This document shows positions 10,010-21,200 of a stretch of DNA of 64,000 nucleotides, piece by piece. The stretch spans positions 12,297,351 to 12,361,350 of the forward strand of contig NC_049994.1 of assembly GCF_000003815.2 (NCBI RefSeq), read 5' to 3'. The notes under the pieces were generated by a model. That model searched no databases, was not told the DNA's origin, and saw nothing but the letters and a program-made list of their open reading frames with translations. Numbering within the stretch: the stretch's first letter is position 1; every line of letters begins with the position of its first letter. The DNA comes from Branchiostoma floridae (taxonomy: Eukaryota; Chordata; Leptocardii; Amphioxiformes; Branchiostomatidae). The translations under genes and the position numbers were made by a program.

Positions 10010-10790
10010 ATAATTTATTTATTTATTTCTTCCTCAAACGTACATAGGCAGGGAAATACACGCATGGTAAACCCTGAATTGCGTAGGTTTGTTACAAAGA
10101 AACTTATACGTACAGAATGTCAACAAACAAAAATACATAATATATTAACAAACACTAAGCAGAGATCCGAACTCACAGGCTGATGGTAATGCTAGGAAAT
10201 AGAGTCATTATAAAGTCTGACTGCAGTGTGGAGGAACGACTGTTTCAGTCTGTCAGTTCTTGCCTTGGGGAGAGTGAACGCGTTCTTGTTCCTCAGTTGC
10301 CTGCCAGTAACTGTGCGTCTCTGAGGAGGCACAAGATCGTGCAGTGGATGTTCGGGTCTTAACATGTCCTTAAAGAGCTTTACTGCAGCAGCTTCTCTCC
10401 TTTCCTTTAAGGAGGGTAAGTTGGGAACTGATCGCCTACCCCCGAGAGAGATGATGCGGAGGGCCCGTTTCTGTACACGTTCCATACTGTCCGATTGTTC
10501 TTTGCTGCAACCCACCAGCAGAACGTGACCGTATTCAAGAACGCTACGAATAAGTGACAGGTAAATCTGAACCAGGTCAGCCACGCACATCCCCTGTTTA
10601 GTCAGTAGTCTGAGATAGTGCAGCCTGCTCGATGCTTTTGAAACGAGGGATTGTACATGATCGTGCCATGACAGCTTGCAGTCGAAGATGAACCCGAGGC
10701 CCTTTGCGACCCTTGAGAATGGTACAGGTTCACCGCCGAGAGAGAGTGGCGGTAAAAGTGGAATGTTTAGTTTGGTGTTTAACCAAACTG
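10010..10790 (-). pseudogene. CR1/Jockey-like LINE reverse transcriptase C-terminus (fragment)
   Basis: The minus-strand frame is open from about 10785 to 10192. It reads LGGEPVPFSRVAKGLGFIFD, then KLSWHDHV, YLSLIRSVLEYGHVLL and ERVQKRALRI, the typical end of a non-LTR reverse transcriptase with its LExVQKRALRI motif. A stop and an apparent duplication of the tttggtgtttaaccaa region at 10765-10790 mark the broken 5' side. The 3' end carries a (TAAA)n tail near 10010-10030, as expected for a LINE. It belongs to a different LINE family from the 25.6-26.9 kb element. Confidence 0.85.
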
Positions 10791-12630
10791 GTGTTTAGTT
10801 TGTTGTCTTTCCAATATCGAAAGCTTGTGCTAGAAAGGCCCAGTCCATCTGGTGCATGTTGCCATCGCATCATGTCCTGCTAGAGCGTGTGATTGCGTGA
10901 ATCCTTTGTTACTTAGCATGTATTTAAATAGACCCCGCCAAGAAAGAGACCTTGCATATCTTGGGTGTCTTTCCGCAGAGTTCGGGTGGGTACAGGACGA
11001 ACAAGATTATACGGGTATTCCGGATAACAAAGATACACTTCTTTGCTACTCTGAGTTAGCAACATGAAGATAAGAGGTCCAGCATTATAGACGAACATGA
11101 CCTGATCAGTTCAAATAGAGCCAGTATGTACACTATTCGGCTTTCCTCCAAATGTTAGAGATTCTGTAATTTACGTTACCACAGTTCATTGGCATTTACC
11201 TGTAGAATAGATATCGCCTGCTTCCCACCATTTTCATAAATATGATCTATCGCTCTTATCCCATCCTACAGGGTGAAAATTAAGGAGTATTAAACGGTTT
11301 GTCTTCATATCAGAAAAAAAACATATCATTTATTTACTTTTATACAAATGTAGCAAACTTAATAGCTAGTAATTTTGATGATTATTCCGAAACAAATGAC
11401 ACGGCGGTTAAATATTTCTCATTGGCGTGTAATTTGAAGGTTTTGGGTTGGAAAATTCGCTAATTTGGCTGTTGTTAATCCACTATTACTTGCTGGAACA
11501 TTTCTCTGTGTAGTAATATGCTCTTTATTACGAAATTGTAGGAAAGATGACATGGCCTACTGAAAATCAAATATCTCCAAAATTAAGCGTGTTAGCACCA
11601 GACAAAAATAGCAAAAGATAGTCGATATAAGTGGTAACAAGTTCATACCAGCAGGTAAGCGTTTTGGACAACTTTATTTTTTACAATTTTCTACCTCCAA
11701 TTTTCCCAGTTAATGAGGAATGGGCGAAACATGGACTCTTCCAAAATTGAATTTGAAAAAAATGAATAACATGAGAGAATGACCCGGAACTACGATGCTA
11801 CTATACTATTAGTACGTAGTACTGTATGGTAATCAAACTTTTATTTCGTCAACACAACACGCACACAACATGCTAGTGTTTCACACATTAATAAAGAAGG
11901 CACCGTGTTACTTCAAGAAAAAAAGTTTTTATTTCACAAACGGAAATTGTGTTGTATTTTTTTCTACAGATGCAACACGTTATGCGACCCTAAACGTTGG
12001 TATTACGTATCCACAGCAAACAATAGCGTGGCTTACCTGCTTATTTACACAAGGCAAGGGCAGCTTAGTTACTGCACTTATTCAAGGTTGTCACAAGCAT
12101 AACTAATCTTCATACAAGCAGACCTCTCCAAACAAACTGTACTACATTTTTAACTCTTTATCAAGATATGCTTATTAGCCGTTTTTAGCGAAGCGCATTA
12201 AAACAAAATCCAATTGGATATGATGCAATATGGCAGCCCTCAATGACATTATCAGTACAAATACATATAAAGTTAATGCACATTGTATTTAGACAAAAGG
12301 ATCACATTCTATCTTTATACTTAGAGGTAATCAGCTAATACATAATATTGATGAACAAAGCTAATTAGCCACTGTATGTTTGCACGACGTCTGTTCTATA
12401 TATCTCAATGTTTTGTATGCTTTTTGTCTAAAAAAGGATGCAGCAATTGCAGTAATTATACGTCTGTTATAACCTTAAAGTCCCATTTATTTTCCACATA
12501 AACTAATCAGTTTATGACTATTTAATTGTTCTGATAAACTGTTTTTAGTACAGTACAGTGCATTATTAAATTACACAGCATATACCATGGTGTGGTGTCT
12601 CAAATAACCTAATCATACACCAAGCTGGTA
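10791..12630. other. No gene recognised
   Basis: Apart from the fifth taatttacgttacc at 11167-11180 I see no repeat, motif or convincing exon in this AT-rich stretch. Confidence 0.4.
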
Positions 12631-12639
12631 GATATATGT

Positions 12640-12785
12640 GGAGAAGGAGACCTCAGCCAACCGTTCACACTTACGCCACATCTTCAGAAAAGACGCTGGA
12701 GCCGCATGTTCCCCGTTTAGAACTTTATTCGAACGACGTCACACACAGACATGTTTCGCCGTGTGGCTTCCTCAGTGTTATGGGC
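12640..12785. repeat. Repeat end abutting an assembly gap
   Basis: The minus strand carries gaggaagccacacggcgaaa followed by catgtctgtgtgtgacgtcg. A GA(A/G)GAAGCC...GAAAC pattern resembles Penelope-like element tails, but nothing else supports that here. Confidence 0.3.
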
Positions 12786-13036
12786 NNNNNNNNNNNNNNN
12801 NNNNNNNNNNNNNNNNNNNNNNNNNNNNNNNNNNNNNNNNNNNNNNNNNNNNNNNNNNNNNNNNNNNNNNNNNNNNNNNNNNNNNNNNNNNNNNNNNNNN
12901 NNNNNNNNNNNNNNNNNNNNNNNNNNNNNNNNNNNNNNNNNNNNNNNNNNNNNNNNNNNNNNNNNNNNNNNNNNNNNNNNNNNNNNNNNNNNNNNNNNNN
13001 NNNNNNNNNNNNNNNNNNNNNNNNNNNNNNNNNNNN
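12786..13036. other. Assembly gap (N)
   Basis: 251 N. It adjoins a 163 bp tandem array, so collapsed satellite copies are a likely cause. Confidence 1.
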
Positions 13037-13545
13037 ATTTGGCACAGATGTGCCTTGATAAAGTCCCCCATATAGATTCAATATCAGTTATGGTGTACAG
13101 TACAACAAAATGCTTATTTTTGCGATTTTTTGACCAATTTTTCACCAAAAAAGGACACTTTTGGCCCCTGTACCCTGGTATTACAACCAAATGAGCTGAA
13201 ATTTGACAGAGATGTGCATTGATAATGCCCCCATATAAATTTAAGAACACTTTTGGTGTACAGTACAACAAAATGCTTATTTTTGCGATTTTTTGACCAA
13301 TTTTTGACCAAAAAAGGACACTTTTGGCTCCTGTACCTTGGTATTGCAACCGAATGAGCTGAAATTTGACACAGATGTGCCTTGATAATCCCTTCATATA
13401 AATTCAATAACACTTTTGGTGTACAGTGCAACAAAATGCTTATTTTTGCGATTTTTGGCCAATTTTTGACCAAAAAAGGACACTTTTGGCTCCTGTACCC
13501 TGGTATTACAATTAAATGACCTGAAATTTGGTATAGATAGGCATT
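13037..13545. repeat. 163 bp satellite array
   Basis: The landmark gtgtacagtacaacaaaatg (one variant base in the third copy) starts at 13093, 13256 and 13419, an exact 163 bp period. Units include atttttgaccaaaaaaggac and cctgtacc(c/t)tggtatt. The array probably continues into the gap. Minus-strand open frames across it are artefacts. Confidence 0.9.
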
Positions 13546-13724
13546 AGATACTTGGTAACAAGATTCAAGTAAAATTTTTGACATAAACAACTTTAAAATG
13601 ATTAATTTTGGCACTTTTCTGAGGGGAAATTTGTTTTCTTTTGGCCTCCTGACGTGACCTTCCGTGACCCCGCACAGAGCCACACCTGTGCGCGTCAGCC
13701 GGAGAGTTAATTGAATCAAAGACC

Positions 13725-13800
13725 TAGCCAATCAGCGAAGAGGAGGCCAAAGGCTAATTAATATTCATAAGCGGGGCCTCATGATCCCGTATATAGCAGT
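13725..13800 (+). promoter_or_regulatory. Promoter-like CCAAT and TATA boxes in copy 1
   Basis: gccaatcag at 13727-13735 is followed about 60 bp later by tatata at 13790-13795, an ordinary polymerase II spacing. Copy 2 keeps CCAAT (14352-14356) but has no TATA box at the equivalent place. No transcript or open frame downstream is recognisable, so function is unproven. Confidence 0.3.
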
Positions 13801-13804
13801 GTTC

Positions 13805-13818
13805 CCACCAGGGGGAGC
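13805..13818. promoter_or_regulatory. CTCF-like site
   Basis: ccaccagggggagc closely matches the core CTCF consensus. The equivalent stretch of copy 2 is rearranged around a GC-rich insertion. A single motif match only. Confidence 0.3.
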
Positions 13819-14107
13819 AAAGCCCGCCTAAGGCTCTCGCATTTTAGACTATTCAGAAGGCTTTATATTGTATCAGTTCTTAGGGGCATATCTATGATAA
13901 TCGCAGCAGTCACTTAACTTCTCTTCAGGAGTTTAGCGTAACACTGTTTCAGGTAAAACCGTCAAAGGCAACTAAAAACAAACTTTAACGTTACTGAGTT
14001 CAACAGTACTTATAACTTGTTATCCGAAGTTGAAACGCTAGCGATGGTATTTTCGCTGCGCTGTTAGCTCCGTGCGACTGTTGTTGACGGTCTTATAACG
14101 GTATATT

Positions 14108-14848
14108 TTGCACCCCTGTACCCTGGTATGAGTAACATTTGGTATAGATAGGCATAAGATAGTTGGTAAAATGATCCAAGTAAAATTTTTGGCATAAAGT
14201 ACTGTAAAAGGCTTAATTACAGCACTTTTTTTAGGGGAAATTGGTTTTCTTTCGTTCTCCATGCCGTGACCTTTCGGACGTTCACCCCACAGAGCCGGCA
14301 TCTGCACCTGCGTCTAGCCGGCAGGAAAAGTTAATTCAATTAATGGTTCAGCCAATCAGCGAAGAGGAAAGCGAAGGCTAATTAATATTCATAAGCGGGA
14401 CCACACAATACGTTAACTTGAAGACTCAGGCCGTACAGACTTCTCGCCAGGATTTTTTCAAAGCGTCGGACAGGGGTCCGGGGGCCGCCGAATGTCCCTG
14501 GCGGGGTCCAGGGGCAGGGCCACTGTGGGGGGGACCCAGGTGGGCGAAGCCCCCCCGGAAGCTCTTGCCTTTTAGGCTATTGAGAAGGCTTCTTTTGTCA
14601 GTTTTTTTAGGGCCATATCTACGATAATCGTAGCAGTCACTTACTTCTCTTCAGCAGTTTGACTTTAAAATATTTCGGGTCAAAGCTTCAAAGACAACTA
14701 AAACCTCATAAACAACAAACTTTACTTAGCTCAACAGTATACAAAAATATTGTACGGGTTGCCATCCTTAGTTGAAGCGCTTATTTATAGCGCTAGTATC
14801 TTCGCTGCGCCGTTAGCCGCCGTGCGACTTTTGTTGACGGTCTGATAT
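14108..14848. repeat. Duplicated block, copy 2, with GC-rich insertion
   Basis: Homologous to 13492-14098 in the same orientation. It is longer mainly because of about 100-130 bp of GC-rich sequence near 14430-14560 (for example gggtccgggggccgccg) that is absent from copy 1. Confidence 0.85.
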
Positions 14849-15451
14849 CCCTACGTCGCCGCCTCGCTGATATTCCCACGGACATGTTTAAAAAAAAATA
14901 CCCAGCAAAAAACGCTGTTCTGCGTCAAATTCTATTCTATAAAACTCAGTGTTACAGTCTAAATATTTTGTAGAAGCACCGCTGTAGGAAAGAAGGTCCA
15001 AGCAATGTAAAACATCACGTAGCATGAAGTTCGCTGTCAACTGGCACACAGCACATGACTGTTTGAAACTTGAAGTCTAATCAACAGCCGTGTTTGATTG
15101 ATAGCCGGCGGTCCTATGATGAAGTCGGCGAAAGGTGCGTTAGTTAGAAAATCTGCGTTTAGTTTTGATACGTAATTATAAGTTAGACAGTGGCGAGAAT
15201 GATTATTTTCTCATCAATATTTCTCTTCAGAATTATTTGAACTTAATTGTACTTCTAAACAATTGGCTTACCTGTGCAATGTTTATATGATTAATGATCA
15301 GTGTACTGAAATCATGTGTAACGTATGGCTCCTAGTCAATAGATCAGCATTTTCTCTATAGTGACCACCTGTCTATAGTGGCCACATTTCCTAGTGCTGT
15401 TGTTGTTTGGCATAAACTTTGAACATTTAAATTGTAAGTAACTTTAAACTG
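14849..15451. other. No gene recognised
   Basis: Unique sequence without supported features. Confidence 0.4.
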
Positions 15452-15559
15452 CCAGAGTTTCAGCCCAATAAAACACTCTCAGCGCCAGGGTATGAACAGA
15501 CTGACCCAGAGTTTCAGCCCAATAAAACACTCTCAGCGCCAGGGTATGAACAGACTGAC
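15452..15559. repeat. Perfect 54 bp direct duplication
   Basis: Two identical adjacent 54 bp units beginning ccagagtttcagcccaataa. The lack of any difference suggests a very recent tandem duplication. Confidence 0.95.
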
Positions 15560-16572
15560 CAGACAGACGAAAATAAATCCTCGAACAAGGTTCAATCGTA
15601 TCTTCCGGGTCTGGCAGGAAGTTGTTAAACTAAAATAAGAATAGGCTCGATGGTTGATTGCATACAAAGTAAAACAGTTTAACAGTTTTACAGCTTGAAG
15701 AAAACAAACGCTCTTACAGTACCTGCACCTGCTTGATAATTATTAAATCGTATGCCCTACTTGAATAAAAAAAGTTCATTGCAATAATAAATGTACCCAC
15801 ATCACAAGGAGCTTATACTTTTTTAAACTTACACCTAGTTATCGTACTGAAAATTGTTAATGACATTACATGAAGTCATTCAACAATTTTCAGTCATGAT
15901 GAAAATTTTCTGAATGGAAGGTGTGATTATTGTCATTTTTTGAAAAATAGAAGCAAGCTCTGTTTTTACCTGGAGTCAATTCACAATACCAGTCCACTTT
16001 GGGGGATAATGTACTGTTAAGAGGATGTTCCATTTTTGCGCAGGGGTGATTTGGAACAGTCCAATGTTGCGTGGGAAGGGGTATGGCTGAAATATGCTGT
16101 ATTTGCTCTTAAGCAAATGTCGGCCTTTCTAGTTAGTATTTCCTTTGTGTAATTTCATGTTCTGCCACCCAGAGTAAAAGGAAGATCCTTTTTGTTTGTT
16201 GATTAGGAAAAAAAGCCACACCTGATTACATATATTCTTGTAAAACCAACATCAATGCACAATTCACAACATAGTGTAACGTTAGTACTTGTAGATTTGC
16301 CCCTGAAGATCTGTACTATTATATACTATGGAAAAGAACTACTGTACACTTTTCACAGATAATAAACAACAGTACTGTCTCAGTCACTGCAAAGCGCAAC
16401 AATATTCCATGCGTGCGCCTGCTCCTCTCCCACCGCGGCATTCTGCACGCCTAGTATCGCTTAACCCGACACTCTAAACGTGGGTAAATCAAACAAAAAC
16501 TACACAATATCGACGACAAGCTACCCAAATTTGTTACTGCGTTTGTGTATTGTTGCCAATTTATAAACAGTA
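15560..16572. other. No gene; one short dispersed palindromic repeat
   Basis: Contains the inverted second copy (16099-16135) of the ctagaaaggccg repeat seen at 8361. Nothing else recognised. Confidence 0.5.
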
Positions 16573-18552
16573 ACGGGAGGGGTCCAAAGTCCGGTAACTG
16601 TTCTAAGTGAATGCGCATGGCTTTTGTCCTTGTCAATTTTACCTTGAACCCATCAAAAACAAACTTACATCTTCTAACAGCTATATAACTATGGCTTAAG
16701 CTGTACAGACATATATTTCATCTAACGGTAGCGTTCCGCACTGTGGTTTGGCCACACACAAAACTTACGGAAGGTTTTTGGCTCGCGTTCCAGTGGAACG
16801 TTCCAGCACAAAAAGGGGGTCCAAACTCCGGTAATGTAACTAAGAAGTCATTTCTGGCTACGTTTGATAATCCCATGTGCGCAAAATAACACAAAACATT
16901 ACTACACTGTTCCGAAATTTACATACATGGTCCATTTGTTTCATTACGATCGGATACACTCACGATAGCTGCGATCAAAATAAAGTCATGAAAAACATCG
17001 TCCTGTGGGCCTGCGGCAGATCTGTTCTTATGTTCCAATAACCTTGCCTTTGGGTCGATCTCTTTCGGGCCTGCTACAGCTATAACAAAGTGAGTAACTA
17101 TGATGAGTGGACTACTACAGTTTGTAAAATTCCATGCAAACTGCTGACCCGGCGGAAACTGTAAGGTGATAACACGGGTCATCGGCCTATACCAAGAGCA
17201 AACAGCACTGCGATGGGGGTGGTACGGTTGCCACTATTGTCTCAGCCATGGCTCAGATGTTTGTTGCAGGAATAAATAAATGTTATGTGTCTTAGGTACG
17301 CAATGTAGGAAGAATCATTTAGCTTTAGTTACTGACAACCTTTAATCGCTTTCAAACGTTTGTTGTATCCCGAGTGCTACACCTGCACCGAGACGATTGG
17401 TATCGTCAAGGCATGTTTACAAGTGGCTCGGGACATTTACATTTTTTTAAAAAGGGGACTAGAGTAAGAGTAATTCATTCGTTGATGTTGCATATTGTTT
17501 CAACTCCTGACGGTGCATAAAAACTTAATAATATATGTTCAAAAATTAAAGAGATAAACTAAGGTGAGTAAATGAATAAAAAAAGGGGTAGATAAATAGT
17601 AGTTCGTGTGTACATATTGTCATCGTCCAGCCGACTAGTCATTTTCCCATCCTTGCGACTGACTATTTGACTGTGACAGAAACGTCAAGTGAGCACGTTT
17701 GTCAGGTCTGAAGATGAGGATGTCCCAGGTACGTAACGATCTTCTTGATCAACAACGACAGTTTGCAATTATGGTACTTGATGTTTTTTATCTTATAGCA
17801 CGTAATATTGCTGACTGTCAAGAGACGGCTTTAGGAAATTATGTTACTAGTTTTAGCATGACACACACGCCGCCACAATTGTGGTCTGCCTTTTGTCTTT
17901 TCTTTTCTTTTTAGGCTAACGTCTGAAAAAACAGCCCTATAATGATATTTACCGAAGAAATAAAGCACTGAACACTCGCACTAGTGTGAGTCTACGGAAA
18001 CAGTATATCTGACAGTCTGTTTATTTGACCTGCAGAATCTTACGCCTGAAACCTACCGTTACGCCCAAACGTCTCAGTATTTTGCTCGTAGTGGAAGAAC
18101 ATTAATACAAACTTTTGTTAACAGGTATATCTTAAACATTTTTCGATGTAATGAAATAGATAGCTAAACGATACGATAATAACAGTTTTCGCCGCACTGA
18201 GGGCACTGGTAGTGATAGGATGTAACGTTACACGTTTACGGTGAAAGGCGGAAACGGTTCCATGTATAGATCCGTGCACATACGAACATTGTGAACTTGT
18301 TCATCTTAAATTTCTATCATAGCTGAGATAAGAACTTGGAACTGTTACAGACCTTAATACAGAAGATCAAAACTCCCCGTACTGAATTCTGACGACCTTG
18401 CAGAAGTTGCAGTCCTACTGAACAAGCGAATACGTTCTACAAACAGCAAAATCTTTACTCCAAAAATTGAAGTTTTCAATTCTGTAAACCGATCATAGGC
18501 GTAAGAGGAACGCTATCAATCGTGTGGATTTAAGGGTACACTAGAATCTTTT

Positions 18553-21083
18553 TTACTCTGCTTCTTCATCTTCTTCCTGGCCCATTTCGTATTCTGCATA
18601 CCACGACGGCGGCTTCACGGGACGGCTACGACTGGAACCTTCCTGTGGCCGAGTATAACAACAAACCATGAAAGTAAAACTGATTCGACGAAAAAAAAAT
18701 TAATTTATAACTAAAACATAGACATCATTCATAACTAAGATCATAGTAAAGAGAACTATAGATATATGTAGTTATGCTCACAAGACCACGTATTCTATTG
18801 TGTCTGTATTCGCTACACTCTTATTACAATCCAAAATTCTGAATATAGCAAATGTATATAGCAAATGAACCAGAATACCTCCATCAATTGAGTCGGATTG
18901 TCCGAATATGATAAACATTATCGAACTGGGAAAAACATTTTGAAAGATTAGATATTGAATATGGAAAAACACATGTGCCTGATACGTACTCTTACGTCTC
19001 GTGGCCTAGTAGGGCGCTGGTTTTCTTTCCCTTCTATGCGTTGTTTCTTCCTTGCCTCCGCAAGCTCCTGTCTCTTTCGTTTTCTCTCTTCCTTTTCTGC
19101 CAACTTCTTTACACTCTCGGCTTGTTTCTTTTCTTTCTGCAGCCTCTTTTCCAACTCTTTCTGCTCCTTCTCCTCGCGTTTCTTCTTCATCTCTTCTTTC
19201 CTTCGTTCTTTCTTTTCTTCCTTTTCTTTCTTTTCTTTCTCTTTCAACCGCATCTCTTCCATTACTTCAGAGTGCGTTAACACTCTACCAGTCAGTCGTC
19301 TGTTGAGATTGCAGCGTGATGACTTTTTTGCTGGTGGTATTGGGATGAGGATATCATGCAGTTCCGGTGGGATGAGAGTTTGAATCAACGGACTTTGCAG
19401 CGGGTTACAAACTGTACATGCCGCATTACATGTTGGGCAAGCAGTATTGGAAGCACTGGCAGGTGTTCTGTCCTGTTGAGAAGAAGAAGCGGCAGTTGGA
19501 GTCATCGCGGAAGGAGTCGCCGTGGTGGACGACGTGGCAGTTGGAGTTTCCGTGGTGGACGACGTGGCCGTGGCAGTTGGAGTTTCCGTGGTGGACGACG
19601 TGGCCGTGGCAGTTGGAGTTTCCGTGGTGGACGACGTGGCCGTGGCAGTTGGAGTTGCCGTGGTGGACGACGTGGCCGTGACAGTTGGAGTTTCCGTGGT
19701 GGACGACGTGGCCGTGGCAGTTGGAGTTGCCGTGGTGGACGACGTGGCCGTGACAGTTGGAGTTTCCGTGGTGGACGACGTGGACGTGGCAGTTGGAGTT
19801 GCCGTGGTGGACGACGTGGCCGTGGCAGTTGGAGTTGCCGTGGTGGATGACGCGGCAGTTGGAGTCGCCGTGGTGGAAGTTGACTCCCCCAACTCCGCTG
19901 CAGACATTCTGATCCATTTGTCATCGACGGCCTCGTCATTAAATGGATAAATTCCCGTTTTTGCAAACGATGTCTTGATGATGGCAGGATTGATGGCGTT
20001 GTCATAAACTGAACTAAATATGTTAGCAAAGTTCCGTTTTGTAACATGAAACGAGGTGTTCGCTGCCTGCATCACTTCCAGGGTCATTGCCCACTTCTTC
20101 TTGAGTGGCGCGAACACACTCACATCAAGGGGCTGGAGGAAGTGGGTCGTGTGAGGGGGGAGACCTAAGATTATAACGTCGTTTTGAATTGCATCCTCTA
20201 GCACTCTAAGCGTGATATGACTGTAGTGCTGATCCAGGATAAGGATTACCGGCCTGTCGCTTGTGCAGTGCTTGAGAAAAGATAGCTTGAACCATCTCTC
20301 GAACAGCTCATCATCAATGAAACCTGAGTCGGAGTAAGCGTACAATGCGTTAGCAGGTCCGCCCTCAGTGTATTTCCCCCCCGGAAACGCTTTATTATAT
20401 ATGATCATGGGTGGCACTGTCTGCCCTGCCGCTGAGATGCACACAAGTGCCGACACATGGTCACGGCCACCGACTCGTCGTGACGGAGATCTCTTCCAGC
20501 CCTTGGGAACAATGACCTTGGACACTTTAGCCGACAAATCCATGCCAGTTTCGTCTGCATTGTAGATAACATGCGGTCTTTTGTCCTTGGCTTTTGCATC
20601 CGTCAGAATTTGCTCCAGTCGTTCGAAGTGTTCAAAGACTACGCCGGCTGTGGAAAAGGCCGCTCTTTCCTTGTCGAGTTGATCTGGTGACCTTAAGCTG
20701 AGGTCGGGATGGCGGCCTTTAAATCCCTTCCACCATCTCTTCCCGGGGCCGGAGTCCTTGAAGCGAGGTTCTTCTCCCCTTCCTTTGGCACGTTTCTTCT
20801 CCACTTCAAAAGCAAGGGCTTTGATCACCCTGACTGTAGGGGGAAACCCCTTCTCTGCCAGATACTTGGCATAGACCACGAGGGCCCCCTCCTCCTCTGG
20901 TGAGAGGATGGAGGGTCTGCCCATCCTTTCTTTCGATTTGCCCGTTACTCTGTCATGCAGTGTTGATTGAGGAATACCATATTCCTTTGCTGTATTATTG
21001 AGTGTGTTTTCGTCTGTCTCTTCCAATGCTTGTAGAGCTCTATCCATGTCTTCCTGGTTATATTTTTTCCTCCTTGACGCCAT
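18553..21083 (-). CDS. pogo/Tigger/Jerky-type transposase, two exons, intact
   Basis: Exon 1 is 21083-18996 (696 codons) and exon 2 is 18642-18553 (29 codons and TAA). Start chosen at MASRRKKYNQ; an in-frame Met 21 codons upstream precedes non-family sequence. Residues about 8-55 form a Psq-type helix-turn-helix, and 56-140 resemble the CENP-B-type DNA-binding region. The DDE_1 endonuclease has catalytic Asp177 (NADETG), Asp284 (LDQHYSH, Gln where Asn is usual) and Asp320 (LQPLD). Residues 401-530 are a Ser/Thr/Ala/Pro repeat, 549-559 hold CX2CX3CX2C, and about 605-690 are a Lys/Glu-rich coiled-coil-like stretch. The intron rests on a GTAAGAGT donor and a ccacag acceptor, both phase 0; exon 2 ends in the acidic GQEEDEEAE. 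Without splicing the frame stops at 18948. The family cuts and pastes its own DNA in the nucleus. No internal stop or frameshift, so it may be functional or recently active. Confidence 0.88.
18643..18995 (-). other. Predicted 353 bp intron of the transposase
   Basis: Bounded by gtaagagt after the codon for Asp696 and by ccacag before gaaggttcc. Both junctions are in phase 0, so the downstream frame continues to a stop without interruption. Reading through the donor adds only 15 unrelated residues. Predicted from sequence alone. Confidence 0.65.
19500..19880. repeat. 36 bp coding minisatellite in the transposase
   Basis: About ten units of a 36 bp repeat (plus-strand core gttggagtttccgtggtgga) encode twelve-residue SSTT(A/E)TPTATAT repeats on the minus strand. 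The number of units probably varies between copies or individuals. It creates several long shadow frames on both strands. Confidence 0.9.
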
Positions 21084-21172
21084 CTGACAATGAGACAAAT
21101 GTCGTTTATGAACTGAGATTTCCCTTCCCAAATAATACACCATCAATCAGATATTAAAAAGAAAATGCACCT

Positions 21173-21200
21173 CTTTGTTTGTTTGTTTGTTTACTTGTTT
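21173..21200. repeat. (GTTT)n microsatellite
   Basis: Short run of tttg units in the region upstream of the transposase start. Confidence 0.8.

Larger units (their letters stand above)
13492..14098. repeat. Duplicated block, copy 1
   Basis: Begins at cctgtaccctggtatt and ends near ttgttgacggtct. The same succession of landmarks appears in copy 2: ggtatagataggcat, aggggaaatt, gccaatcagcgaagagga, ggctaattaatattcataag, gataatcg(c/t)agcagtcact and cgtgcgact. No protein is encoded in either copy. Confidence 0.85.

Noticed and set aside
12636-13397. Frames crossing N runs
   Set aside because: Open only because N is read as unknown; the rest is satellite.
18955-19383. 142-codon Phe/Ser-rich plus-strand frame
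   Set aside because: Antisense of the Lys/Glu-rich coiled-coil part of the transposase.
19356-20047. Frames of 140-180 codons on both strands in the minisatellite
   Set aside because: Shadows of the transposase repeat; only the frame continuous with the DDE domain is real.
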